64,000 nucleotides of DNA, from positions 18,729,374 to 18,793,373 of the forward strand of contig CM044961.1 of the NCBI GenBank assembly GCA_024516035.1, given 5' to 3'. This document shows positions 23,776-34,629 of the stretch, one piece after another. The notes under the pieces were generated by a model. That model saw only the letters and a list, made by a program, of their open reading frames with translations. It was not told the origin of the DNA and did not search any database. The translations under genes and the position numbers were made by a program. Numbering within the stretch: the stretch's first letter is position 1; each line of letters starts with the position of its first letter. This DNA comes from Bactericera cockerelli. Lineage: Eukaryota; Arthropoda; Insecta; Hemiptera; Triozidae.

Positions 23776-25179
23776 TTGTTATCATATACTTGATTGCCAT
23801 TTTCGGGAGCGAACTGGCGTGCGTCCTGCGAAACTAGCCAAGCTAAAGAGCAGATTTTCCGCTAAAATACAGCGATTTTTCTTACGAGAAAGCTCTGAGT
23901 TTAAAAAGTAGTCCACAACTTCGGCCATGCCTCCGATGACTTTCGAGTTGTGTGATCGATTTCCGCCGGGCGTCCATCCTAGTTAGCAAAACTCCATGTT
24001 ATGATTAAGATGTATACCGTATTAAAAATAACATCGGAGCTATGTTATCATAATGTTATTTCACATAATGTTTCCTGTAATTTTTTGACATCACTGTTTC
24101 ACATATGTAATTGCCCACAGTGTTGAATTCTAGTGTGTTAAGAAAGCTTCATTTCCATTGTGTTAACACCATGTTATAACCATGTTCTAACATGTTTGAT
24201 GGGCTGGCCAAGCGGCGGCACCCCGCTAGTCGTTCATATATTATAACATAATCCTTCCACCAATGCAATGTGAATGTGAGTTTTCTGCACCTATATTACG
24301 GAAACGGAATTATAATTTATTTTTCGTTAGGTAGGTGTTCAAGGTGATACCTGGTAGTGCTGTACAGGAACCGCTACCTATAAAGATATTTTTAAAATGA
24401 AGTTCAATTTCCCTTTTTACTCTACAATAGAGGCTATAGTCTAGGATCTAACAGACTCTTACATCTATTATAGCGTCTACCCACTACCTAAAAGAACAAA
24501 GAAAAGCATGGACGAAGACGAAAAATAAATAGAATATTTTGTCGTTCTGAAAACCTGTAAATAAATTAATACGCCTTCAAAAATCCGTATATGTAATTTG
24601 CTGTTAATTTGAAAAAAAAAATCAAGGCGTTATTACCAATGGTTTAAAATGGAGGAAAATAAATAGTGATGGGCATTTTCGATTATTTTAAAAAATCGAT
24701 TATGCACAATCCATTAAAAATCGCTTATCACGAAAAATTTGGTAAACTATGACTTACATACATAAATTAAAATGAATTCACACTTGGATCCCCCAGCCTG
24801 CAGTTCCACTTCTGATGTGATTGCTTACATGTCCAGGATTCACATTTAATGTGGCATTATACTTATGTATAAACTTTAATTTTATTTTGCATGCATAAAA
24901 ATATGCATTCGTCAAATGTGGTTCTCCAACACCCAAAATGCAAATGTATACACAAGTAGCTTAATCGTTAAGACACTATAGTGTACTCTATAGAGTCTTA
25001 ACATGGAGATTTGGGATTTGAGTCATAAGTAAGAAGACGTTTATTATTAACATATTGACAACACAAGATGTAGCTTTATTATACAAAAATACAAATAAGA
25101 GTACAATGTTCAAAGAGAGATGAAGAAATTAGAAGTTAAATGCAACAATGCTACACAGTTTGAATAAACTAGTGTGAAC

Positions 25180-25620
25180 ATCACACAACTTTCCTTATCC
25201 CTCCAAAAAAGTCGAATTCCGCCACTTAGTGACTCAACAGTAATCGTAGGCGAAATTTGATAAGTCTATCGTTGAATTTGATAAGTCACAACAACCCCCA
25301 TCTAGAATGAACAATAAAAAAGTTAAGTCAAGCGGGACCCCTTCAAAATACCGGTAAATTGGGGAGTACATTTTTTTTTTTTTTGTTTTAAGGAAAACTT
25401 GTTATTAAATTTTTTTCGTATGTATCTCTTATCGTTTAGCTATAACTGATAAAGACCACACGTAAAAGTTTCTTGTCGCGTCCTCTCCCTACAAGAGGTC
25501 TACATGCGAAATTCCAAGTCTCTATCTTATACTGTTCTTGAGATACTCGTATTTTGTTTACAGACAGACCAATGGCTGAAACTTTGGATATAGGCTCTGA
25601 GGATCCTAAAACGTATATAA
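25180..25620 (+). repeat. Interspersed repeat family R, copy 2
   Basis: This copy shares ordered phrases with 4,838-5,580, including ACATCACACAACTTTCC, CCCCCATCTAGAA, AATAAAAAAGTTA, GGGACCCC and GACAGACCAATGGCTGAAAC. No coding content was recognised. Confidence 0.65.
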
Positions 25621-26861
25621 GAGAGATCTAGTTTATTTGTGTTATTATGTCACAATTTTTAGTGGGTAGCATCGACACTACGAGAACTAATGCAAATGCA
25701 TCATATCTCTTAACAACCATCATAATATGTATCAAATTCAATCTCGTGATGCCGCCACTGGTCGTTGCCAACTTTACAACTACTCCACTTGTCCTCACGA
25801 GGCTAGGGTAATTTTTTTTGTTGTTGTAATTTTGACTTTATTTATTTTTTCAGGTTTGTACAATTTTTCCTTAATGCTAATATAATAATAGACAATTATA
25901 TTTAGTCATAATAATCAATTGAACAAAAAAAATGTATGGGTATGGTAATTTATAACATCAAAAGTCTATTCTATTCTCACTAAGATCTTCCATAAGGAAG
26001 ATCTTGTATTGAGAATAGAACTAGGTTTCATACATATATATCTTTTTCTTTCTTTCGGGGTAGGCCCCGACATCCAAGTACAGAACTTGCTGTTCTTGAT
26101 ATATTATGGTATTTAATAAAAAAGGGATAAAAGAATGAGAACCAATCAAAAGTCAGAACATTTATCCAAAGACGTTGACGAGAGCGGATCGAATGTAGGT
26201 AAGGAAACAGAAAAATGAAACAACAAAAGTGATTTCTTTAAAGTTTCGATTATTTTTCATAATCGATTATCTTATTGATTATTTTTTATAATCGATTACT
26301 AAAAATAAATAAAATTTATAATATAATAACAAAGGAAAACAGGAAATGCAGGAATATTAAAAATTAATATTGAACACATTCAATTTGTCACTGGAAAGTT
26401 TAATTTATGCTTGTAACTAAATTATTACAATTACATATTTGAACGAGATTTGGAAATATAATCGTCTTTTCACTGCAATGATATACTGAAAGGTGGAAAT
26501 CAATATTCCTGAGTCAGAGAGAGAAGCAGCTCACATCATTCCTGGCCTGAAAGCAGACACTTAAAAGGTGAGTCATATACATTTGAGAGCAGCAAAAGCG
26601 AATCAAACTTTTTTCTCCACCAAATATGCGATATCTTCGAAACTACTATTTCTATCGAGTCGTATGATATCTCAAAATGTTGTAAATTTTGTTTTCTACA
26701 ATTTTATAATTTGATTGTTAAAAAAAAACCTACCAGAAGCCCTCAAAATTAAATTTTACTACAGAATGTCAAAAAAGAAGAAAAACCTGATTTTTTTTTA
26801 TTTTTAATAAAAGACATTATTACCTGAGAAATCACTAAGATTCATTCATAACAATGGTGAA

Positions 26862-27222
26862 TCAGTATTTTGTGTTGCCTTCCTGAGCTTTGATCACAGC
26901 ATTCATTCGATTTGGTATTGGCTGGATCAAAATAACCACAATTTCTTGAGGCAACCTCTCCCGTTTTTCGGTGGGGGCGATCTTGAGCTCTGCTACAGTC
27001 TGAGGAGCCGGTATTCTGCCTCGAACACTTCGTTTGAGTTGATCCCACAGATTTTCAATCGGATTGAGGTCGGCACTAAGAGAAGGCTAGTCCAAAGTGT
27101 CAATATTCTCCTCACCCAAGAACTCCCGAACACAGGTTGCCACATGTGGGCGGGCATTTTCGTGCATGAGGAGGAACTGGTCGCCCATAATTTGACCGAA
27201 AAGAACCACATGGGTCTGTAGG
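26862..27222 (-). pseudogene. Tc1-type transposase C-terminal fragment, inverted copy
   Basis: Read on the minus strand from the inner end, this arm encodes the last third of the transposase in interrupted frames. The aspartate-rich and NPIENLWDQLKRS region is present, and the reading ends EGNTKY and a stop at 26,864-26,862. The N-terminal half and the first catalytic Asp are absent, so it cannot be active. Confidence 0.8.
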
Positions 27223-27262
27223 ACTTCAAGAAGCTAGAATTTAACCAAAAAAAACTTTAACT

Positions 27263-27933
27263 GCACCCAAACTCTCCAGAGAGCACAGGGAAAGGAGACT
27301 CAGATTTGCCATAAAACACGTGGATTGGACACCCAAGCAATGGCGCTCTGTTCTCTTCACTGATGAATGCCGGGTGTGTTTGTTTGGTGATGACAGAAGG
27401 AAAAGAGTCTATCGAAGAGGTATGCTGAGTAATGGATCACAGAAACTGTCAGTTTCGGAGGTGGTTCCTGTATGGTGTGGGTTGGGATTTCAACTGAAAG
27501 AAAGACTGAATTGGTTTTCATCACATGCGGTGCGGGAGGTGGCCTGGACAGTCAGCGATACATTGATAACATCCTGCAGACCCATGTGGTTCCTCTCTCT
27601 CAAATTATGGGCCAGGAGTTCCTCCTCATGTGCGACAATGCCCGCCCACATGCGGCTAACTGTGTACGGGAGTTCTTGGGTGAGGAGAATATTGACACTT
27701 TGGACTAGCCCTCTCTTAGTGCCGACCTCAATCCGATTGAAAATCTGTGGGACCAACTCAAACGAAGTGTTCGAGGCAGAATACCGCCTCCCCAGACTGT
27801 AGCAGAGCTCAAGATCGCCCTCACCGAAGAATGGGAGAGGTTGCCCCAAGAAATTGTGGTTATTTTGATCCAGCCAATACCAAATCAAATGAATGCTGTG
27901 ATCAGAGCTCAGGAAGGCAACACAAAATACTGA
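27263..27933 (+). pseudogene. Tc1/mariner DDE transposase, 5'-truncated and broken
   Basis: Tc1-family transposases cut and paste DNA at TA sites. The first segment reads APKLSREHRERRLRFA, then DWTPKQWRSVLFTDECR with the first catalytic Asp. After a frame change near 27,470 come MVWVGIS, LMCDNARPHAA (second Asp), an in-frame TAG near 27,708 where Trp is usual, and NPIENLWDQLKRS with the third acidic residue. It ends EGNTKY. The DNA-binding N-terminus is missing. The frameshift, the stop and the missing half show it is dead. Confidence 0.88.
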
Positions 27934-28332
27934 TTCACCATTGTTATGAATGAATCTTAGTGATTTCTCAGGTTATAATGTCTTTTGTTAAAAATAAAAA
28001 ATCAGGTTTTTCTTCTTTTTTGACATCCTGTAGTAAAATTTAATTTTGACTGCTTCTGGTAAGTGTTTTTTGAACAATCAAATTAAGAAATTGTAGAAAA
28101 CAAAATTTACAACATTTTGAGGTATCATACGACTCGGTAGAAATAGTAATTTTGAAGATATCGCATATTTGGTGGAGGAAAAAGTTTGATTCGCTTTTGC
28201 TGCTCTCAAGTGTATTATGTTGTATGCTTTTTCTCTAACTCAATCCACAATGTCTTGTTCGTTCAGCTACAAAAAATTACCCTCTCGCTAAAGAAAACTG
28301 GAACCCTCAAATTGAAGTGATAAGAAATTATT

Positions 28333-29268
28333 GTGGCTAGTTCAGATGGGGTTGGAAAAATACTTATTACTGCTATCCAGACTGGTAACAATGTTCAGAA
28401 TGATGCTCACTACAACCATGCTACGAAAATAATTCATCAAGAAAGAGATAAAAGAAAAGAACATGAAAAAATCAAATCAGTGGAGATTATAGAAAAATTG
28501 TCTGATAAATCAAAAAGAAGTATCCAAAGAAGCATACAATACAAAACTTCTCAATGGTTAACAATATTACCAACGTATGCGGATAAAACTGATTTAACTG
28601 CAATGCAGTTCAGAGATGCCATTTCCATCAGATATGGACACGAACCTCAGAACATGCCAGAATACTGTGATGGATGTGGTGCTGGTGATTTCAATCTTAA
28701 CCATGCCCTCAACTGTAAGAAGGGAGGACTCATCAAGCAGGGCCACGACCAGCATCAAGATGATGTGAGAGACTGGGCTGAATTAGCATGGGGTCCAGCA
28801 ATCATAGAACCTGTGATGAGAGAAGCCTCATTGAATGAACCAGCCCTGATAGGTGACGTGATGTTGACCGGTGTATGGGAGCCAGCACGAAAGGCGTTCT
28901 TTGATACTCGCATCACCAATGCTGATGCTGTATCGTATGGTTCCCGTCCCTGGTCTTCAATTTCACAGTCACAATCACATGAAAAACATACAAAATATGA
29001 TCGTGCTGCTGAAGATCTGAGGGCTTCTTTTGTGCCTCTAGTTGTGTCATGTGATGGTGCTGTAGGTAGAGAGTATGAAAGTTTCATCAAGAAAACAGCA
29101 GAAAAATTAAGCCACAAGTGGGACAGAACATATGGAAAAATTCTTGAATGGCTCAGAGTCAAAATAGAAATTTCCATTATTAATGCTACGAGTATGAGGA
29201 TCAGAGGAACTCCGAGAAGAATTCGTGGTGTTGGATGTGAAGATGGAGCAGGAGTGTTTGACGTATGA
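28333..29268 (+). CDS. Retroelement-type C-terminal protein, nuclease-like, 5' truncated
   Basis: One frame is open for 312 codons, but it starts with GTG just after a stop at 28,321, and the first in-frame ATG is far inside. The protein has a zinc-knuckle-like CDGCGAGDFNLNHALNCKKGG followed by a His-rich stretch. It then has EPVMREASLNEPALIGDV and a downstream FDTRITNADAVSYGS. The Cys-His motif and a GD..FDTR pattern recur in metazoan retroelement C-termini. I read the second part as a possible PD-(D/E)XK-like nuclease fold, which is inference. No reverse transcriptase motif was found upstream; the palindromic Tc1 element sits there. It is probably a fragment of a non-LTR-type element with its frame still intact. 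Confidence 0.55.
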   Translation: MASSDGVGKILITAIQTGNNVQNDAHYNHATKIIHQERDKRKEHEKIKSVEIIEKLSDKSKRSIQRSIQYKTSQWLTILPTYADKTDLTAMQFRDAISIRYGHEPQNMPEYCDGCGAGDFNLNHALNCKKGGLIKQGHDQHQDDVRDWAELAWGPAIIEPVMREASLNEPALIGDVMLTGVWEPARKAFFDTRITNADAVSYGSRPWSSISQSQSHEKHTKYDRAAEDLRASFVPLVVSCDGAVGREYESFIKKTAEKLSHKWDRTYGKILEWLRVKIEISIINATSMRIRGTPRRIRGVGCEDGAGVFDV

Positions 29269-29269
29269 T

Positions 29270-29940
29270 TGTAAAGAGTATTTTAACGTTTATTGAATAT
29301 ACAGCTATGTCGAATATTAAAAAAGATGGGGTTGGAAATAGATAAACTCACTCTGCCACGGTGACTACTGATATGACATATCTGCCACTGCATGAGGTAA
29401 ACAAAAAATTCAAATAAATTGAACCAATCAGAGGCCGGGATTTGTTGAAAGAGGGACCATCAGCTGTTCAAAGTTGGACGCACAACTTTGTTCAATTCAA
29501 GATAGGTAAGGTTCCCTCTATGTTATATGATTTCAGTGACTTTGGGCCAGAAAAAACACATTTATTTACTTTGTTTCAAAACATTTCCAATCATTTTTAC
29601 TTTTAAATGGGAAGTATTGCAAAGCTATCTAGTCGATGGGATTTGATTTTATGAGCACAGCTTGAAATGTTGTGAAATGCTTCACAAGAATGCGTGACTG
29701 ACAAAATTAATAGACAAAATCAAGATCTTAAGTCATGACTTAGCATTGGTTTTCCCCATCTAAGGGCAAAATTAATAGATGTTTTTGTGATACGTCTGTG
29801 GCACTAAATCTTTGAAATGTAAATATAAATTCAAATATGTGGTTTAAGATAAAGTTATTTTTTTCTTGGTATAATTATTCTTAAATGATGATTTTTTAAT
29901 TCTTCTTTTACTCTGTCTTATCCCGCTAAAGCAGGGTCAA
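29270..29940. other. Gene-free stretch
   Basis: This is AT-rich sequence with no exon recognised. A repeat at about 29,700-29,815 (TTAAGTCATGACTTAGCATTGG, AAAATTAATAGATGTTTTTGTG) has relatives at 18,100-18,195 and 42,083-42,262. It is a dispersed element of unknown type. Confidence 0.5.
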
Positions 29941-29941
29941 C

Positions 29942-29973
29942 GTTGTTTAACCTCATGGTTGAGGTTAAACAAC
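29942..29973. repeat. Perfect 14-bp-arm hairpin
   Basis: The arms GTTGTTTAACCTCA and TGAGGTTAAACAAC surround a 4-nt loop (TGGT). It lies directly beside the family C SINE. It is not followed by a T run and has no clear role. Confidence 0.85.
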
Positions 29974-29984
29974 ACCTGGGTAGG

Positions 29985-30112
29985 GCCAGAAATGCCAGCC
30001 TCATATATACAAAGGGAACAGAATTTTCTGTGTGAAAAATCTGCTCTGACTGGGGATTGAACTCAGTATCTCTGGACTACGGCCAGTAGTCACAACTGTT
30101 ACGCCACGGAGA
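29985..30112 (-). mobile_element. tRNA-derived SINE, family C, copy 2
   Basis: The reverse complement shows CTCCGTGGCGTAACAG, GAGTTCAATCCCCAG (B box), GAGCAGATTTTT and GAAAATTCTGTTCCCTTTG. The order is the same as at 20,985-21,110. It sits about 180 bp before the VPS28 minisatellite. Confidence 0.75.
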
Positions 30113-30293
30113 AAATGATGATCTTTCAATTAAATAATTAAAAAAAGGGTCATTTCATCTTTGAATTTCAAGTTGGCCCTCACCCAGCCTTCCTTGGGTG
30201 CCACATCCAAATTTTGGTTACCAAAAAAAGAATATGTGAGGTCTCCTCTTATGTCTTATGACGTTTGATGAAATTACTATTGCATATTGGGTA

Positions 30294-30805
30294 ATCTTAC
30301 AGTGTAAACTGCTGTCATGTCCCGTCTAATGATTAAGTAATCTTATAGTGTGTAGACTGCTGTCATGTCCCATCTAATGATTGGATAATCTTACAGTGTG
30401 TAAACTGCTGCCATGTCCCATCTAATGATTGGATAATCTTACAGTGTGTAAACTGCTGCCATGTCCCATCTAATGATTGGATAATCTTACAGTGTAAACT
30501 GCTGTCATGTCCCATCTAATAATTGGGTAATCTTACAGTGTAAACTGCTGTCATGTCCCATCTAATGATTAAGTAATCTTATAGTGTGTAAACTGCTGTC
30601 ATGTCCCATCTAATGATTAAGTAATCTTATAGTGTGTAAACTGCTGTCATGTCCCATCTAATGAATGATTAAGTAATCTTCCGTTTGCAACTGCTGCCAT
30701 GTCCCATCTAATGATTAAGTAGTCATACAGTGTGTAAACTGCTGTTATGTCCCATCTAATGATTGGATAATCTTACAGTGTGTAAACTGCTGCCATGTCC
30801 CATCT
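30294..30805 (+). repeat. Minisatellite copying the VPS28 start region
   Basis: There are ten full units of 46-52 bp plus an eleventh partial unit that ends inside the VPS28 coding sequence. A unit begins ATCTTACAG, continues TGTGTAAACTGCTGCC, then ATGTCCCATCT, and closes with AATGATTGGATA. The last unit supplies the VPS28 ATG and the codons for Ser-His-Leu. Each upstream unit therefore repeats the same ATG TCC context, but stops after seven codons in frame. ATCTTACAG with a nearby CTAATGAT could act as a splice acceptor, which is inference. Confidence 0.95.
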
Positions 30806-31415
30806 GGACGAGCTGAAGTTGTTCACCAGCACCAAGGAGAGGGAGAAGTACGACAACCAGGCAGACCTGTACGCCGTCATTAACACACTGCAGAACTTGG
30901 AGAAGGCTTACATCCGAGACTGCGTCACACCCAAGGAGTACACAGCCGCCTGCTCCAAACTGCTGGTCCAGTATAAAGCCGCCTTCAAGCAAGTCCAAGG
31001 AGACGAGTACCAAAGTGTTGAGCAGTTCGTGAAGAAGTTCCGTCTCGACTGTCCCGCAGCTTTGGAGCGAATCAAGGAAGACCGCCCCATCACGATCAAA
31101 GACGACAAGGGCAACACATCCAAGTGCATCGCGGGCATCGTGTCTCTGTTCATCACCATCATGGACAAGTTGAGACTCAACATCAAGGCCATGGATGATT
31201 TGCAACCGGACTTGCTAGAGCTGAATGACACCATGAATCGGCTCAGTATTCTGCCGTCCAATTTCGAAGGCAAGGAGAAAGTGTCGGGCTGGCTGGCTAC
31301 CCTGGGCTCCATGTCGGCCAGTGATGAGCTGACGGAGACGCAGGTCAGGCAACTTATCTTCGACCTGGACTCCTCCTACAATGCTTTCAACCGGATTCTG
31401 CATCAGTCTATTTAA
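30795..31415 (+). CDS. Vps28: VPS28, ESCRT-I subunit
   Basis: VPS28 is the ESCRT-I subunit that links to ESCRT-II during multivesicular body sorting. This single uninterrupted frame of 206 residues covers the family's usual length. The N-terminal part ([49 protein letters not shown]) binds TSG101. Then come [20 protein letters not shown] and [20 protein letters not shown]. The C-terminal four-helix domain follows ([35 protein letters not shown]). The ATG at 30795 lies in the last unit of the upstream minisatellite. The N-terminus looks a few residues short, so either this is the true start or an upstream exon is spliced in. Codon use is GC-rich compared with flanking DNA. AATAAA at 31,774 is a possible polyadenylation signal. 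Confidence 0.96.
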   Translation: MSHLDELKLFTSTKEREKYDNQADLYAVINTLQNLEKAYIRDCVTPKEYTAACSKLLVQYKAAFKQVQGDEYQSVEQFVKKFRLDCPAALERIKEDRPITIKDDKGNTSKCIAGIVSLFITIMDKLRLNIKAMDDLQPDLLELNDTMNRLSILPSNFEGKEKVSGWLATLGSMSASDELTETQVRQLIFDLDSSYNAFNRILHQSI

Positions 31416-33551
31416 CTTCTCCTGGGAGCTCTTGTTCTTTTTCCCGATAAAATGTGACATATATCCAATATATTTTTATTTCTCACTAATATGGTGTGCA
31501 CATCAGTTGTACACTGTGGTGTATTCCGGAGAGTAAAAAGAATTTTATTTGTGTCAGATAGGGAATATAGGGATGTTTGTGACGTTGGGTCATTTTCATT
31601 TATGCTCCTACGTATTGATACTCTTGATAATTTTCGCACAGCCCTCACTCAAACTCCAATATTCTTATACCTCACATAATATCTGAGATTGGTTAATCTA
31701 TACATATTCATATTTATGTACCAGTGTACCTACATATTAATTCTATGAGTCCAAATTATATGATGTGTTTTTAAATAAATTTGTTGATATTATTTTTTGT
31801 CTAGGTGGAAAAGATAAGTTCTCGTACCTATGTGTTGTTTTACGTTCTATAAATTAAATAATTAAAAAAGAAAAGAAATTATTGTGTTTGATCTCCAAGA
31901 CCTTGCTTATATCCTGTCGAAATCATTTCGAAAGTGGTCTAGTTGCATAATAACCCGTAGCTTACATATTCGAGACCCGACCGCAGCGCAAGTTATAGAT
32001 AGAAAAGAATACATACCCTGGAACCAAGTAAGAATTACTTCAGGCTAGGTATTTTGTGTATTTTTGTGTAAGTGAGGTATTTTTGTTTTTCAAATCATAT
32101 TCAATTTTTTGTTAGGTATCGTTTATTTATCTTCATGGTATGTTCTAATACCTTCTGTATGTTCTAATCTATAGCAGAATTATACGCGAGAACTGTGAAT
32201 CACTTCATCTTGTTACTTTCTGTAGGTTCTCCGTTCTATTTTTCATTATATTATTCAATCATATAGTTAGGCATACATGTATTGTTATAATTAGTTTATT
32301 GCTATCCTACCTAAAGTATATACTGTAAAAATAAAACAATTATTTTATATTTTTATGTAATATATAATTTACATCGAAAGCAACCCATATCTGTTTATTT
32401 TGTTTCTAATAACAGGTACATTAAGTTGCACATATTGATACTGTAAATGTTCTAAAGGTTTATTCATCATGTGACCACACTGTAATTTTTAGGGCCGAAT
32501 TAACAGGATTAAATCTAATGTAAGTGGACGAACCTTTACTAGGGCTATAGTGCGCTGTGATTGGGTGAAAACTCGAGGGCGTCTCGGAGTTAGCTAAACG
32601 TTAACCCTGTTTCATAATCATAATGTGGCCTTTAAGCTCCGTAGGGGAAAATGTCAATAGTGTTAATCACTATTACATATTTTGAAGTTTTTCTTAAATG
32701 TTGTTGATACACTCTGCCTTATCTGAATAAAAAAAAAAGATAAAAGAGCTAGTTATTTGTGTTACTATGTCACAATTTTTAGTGGGTAGCATCGAGATTA
32801 CGAGAACTAATGCTTATGCATCATATCTTTAACCTATCTCATCTGACTAGTTCTCTTCTACCTGCTGATTTAGATTGTGGCTTTGGTAGGTACTGTAACT
32901 CTATGGCAGTCAAATTCCAGCAGACCGCTGAAAAACATGCCCATAAGATCTAGCGAAAAAAAAATAAACAACTACATATACCTATTCACCTAATAATGTA
33001 AGGTATTGTATAATTGGAATGGGTGCAATATCCTTTCTGATTTTACTTTTTGTTGTGCTGAGTGACTGTTACTCGTATTTTTTGTAGATATCGACGCTCA
33101 ATTCATCGAGAGATTTTGTATTCAAGTATCAAAGTATTTTTGATCCTCTAATTATGCTTTAATTTCAATTAAAAAAATATTGGTGTGAAATTAATGACCA
33201 TATACCGGGATAATCAATATTAACACTCCGTTTTTCTGCGTTCGTCTTTTTTTAGGGCCAAAACGGACTGTTGGGCGCGATAGCAAATCTTAGTCATCAG
33301 GGAGTCGAGAATAAATCCCAACCCTGAAGCCCCCCACCAGCGAAGAAAAAATTGAAATGCTTGCAGAGCCTCAATTGTCCAAGTCTTGGTGAGAAGAAAA
33401 TATTGCTGTACGTCTTGGAAAGGAGAGAATGTGCCCGACTTCCATCATCAGCTTCTCAACATTCCCAAGTGAGCCCCTTAAGTTGCGGTGGAAGTAAATA
33501 ATCCTCTGCAACAAAGATTTCTTAATATTTACATAACTTCCCTTCCTAATC
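31416..33551. other. 3' flank of VPS28 and 5' flank of RAE1
   Basis: I see no exon. A tRNA-like stretch (GTGGTCTAGTTGC, ATATTCGAGACCCGACC) at 31,935-31,990 may be another SINE head. The repeat at about 32,755-32,830 (TATGTCACAATTTTTAGTGG, ACGAGAACTAATGC) also occurs at 25,640-25,715. The RAE1 promoter and 5'UTR must lie towards the right end, but no core motif stood out. Confidence 0.55.
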
Positions 33552-34629
33552 ATGTTTGGTCAAACCACCCTCAACACCACCACAACCACCACCACCCCCA
33601 ACCCCAACAAAGACTTCGAGGTGGCCTCCCCCCCGGATGAGCCGTCTCCTGCCTCGCCTTCTCCCCCTCCACCCTCCCACAGAACTTCCTCATCGCCGGG
33701 TCCTGGGACAACAACGTGCGCTGCTGGGAGGTGGAGCCCAGCGGGAAGACAGTGCCCAAGTCCATGCAGGGCATGTCGGAGCCCGTGCTGGATGTGGCGT
33801 GGATGGACGACGGAACCAAAGTGTTCATGGCGGGATGTGACAAGACAGTCAAGTGCTGGGATCTGGCAAGTAACCAGAGCATCCAGGTCGCGGCCCATGA
33901 CGCCCCGGTGAAGACCTGTCACTGGGTCAAGGCGCCCAACTACACGTGTCTCATGACCGGCTCCTGGGACAAGACCCTCAAGTTCTGGGACCTGCGCAGT
34001 CCCAACCCCATCATGACCATCGCGCTGCCAGAGCGCTGCTACTGCGCAGACGTTGGACTACCCCCTGGCTGTGTGGGGACCGCCGCGCGGACGATCGTGC
34101 TCTACCAGCTGGAGGGCAAGCCGCAGGAATTCAAGAAGACAGAGTCCCCACTCAAGTATCAGAACCGCTGCATCGCCATCTTCCGTGACAAGAAAAGCAG
34201 CCGGCCGGGTATGGGCTGGGCAGTGTGGAGGGGCGGGTCGCTATCCAGTATGTGAACCCAGCCAACCCGAAGGATAACTTCACGTTCAAGTGTCACCGGT
34301 CCAACGGTGGAGCGGGCGGAGCAGGGGGGGTGCAGGATATCTACGCGGTGAATGGGATCGTGTTCCACCCGGTGCATGGGACGCTGGCGACGGTGGGAAG
34401 CGAAGGGACATTCAGTTTCTGGGACAAGGATGCGAGGACCAAGCTGAAACCTTCAGAAGCGATGGACAACAGCATCAGCACGTGCGCGCTCAACCACAAC
34501 GGACAGATATTTGCGTACGCAGTGAGCTATGATTGGTCGAAAGGTCACGAGCATAATAATCCCAACAAGGGAAACGCCATTTTCTTGCGGCCCTGCTTTG
34601 AAGAGATGAAGCCGCGTAGTGGCACGTAG
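33552..34629 (+). CDS. Rae1: RAE1 mRNA export factor (WD40), two frameshifts
   Basis: RAE1 (Gle2) is a WD40 propeller that binds the GLEBS motif of Nup98 and acts in mRNA export and mitosis. The ATG at 33552 opens MFGQTTLN, and [10 protein letters not shown] follows. After about 33,642 the protein continues one frame over with [38 protein letters not shown] and the WD repeats ([19 protein letters not shown]). Near 34,209 it changes frame again to [18 protein letters not shown], then [20 protein letters not shown] and a stop at 34,627-34,629. Both breaks are single missing bases beside G runs, everything else is well conserved, and there are no other stops. The whole gene lacks introns. It is either a nearly intact gene with two sequence errors or a very young pseudogene. 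Confidence 0.9.

Larger units (their letters stand above)
21150..26560. other. Long gene-poor region
   Basis: I see no supportable gene in this AT-rich stretch. It holds two SINE-A pieces (about 23,105-23,250 and 23,590-23,775) and repeat family R (25,180-25,620). A family D SINE tail is near 25,738-25,800. A hairpin at 24,974-25,010 (arms GTTAAGACACTATAG and CTATAGAGTCTTAAC, one mismatch) and a cluster of ATAATCGATTAT-like palindromes at 24,680-24,720 and 26,240-26,305 are also present. The repeat with TATGTCACAATTTTTAGTGG at about 25,645 recurs at 32,768. Confidence 0.55.
26572..28226. mobile_element. Palindromic double Tc1/mariner-type element
   Basis: The left arm (26,572-27,222) is an inverted, diverged copy of the right arm (about 27,570-28,226), around a loop of about 350 bp. 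Each arm contains the 3' part of the same transposase gene and its flank, down to the shared end phrase GCTTTTGCTGCTCTCAA. A truncated copy thus lies head-to-head with a longer one. The product would be a long hairpin if transcribed. Confidence 0.85.

Noticed and set aside
30756..31312. Long antisense frames across VPS28
   Set aside because: They are shadows of the GC-rich VPS28 coding sequence. The same holds for antisense frames over RAE1.
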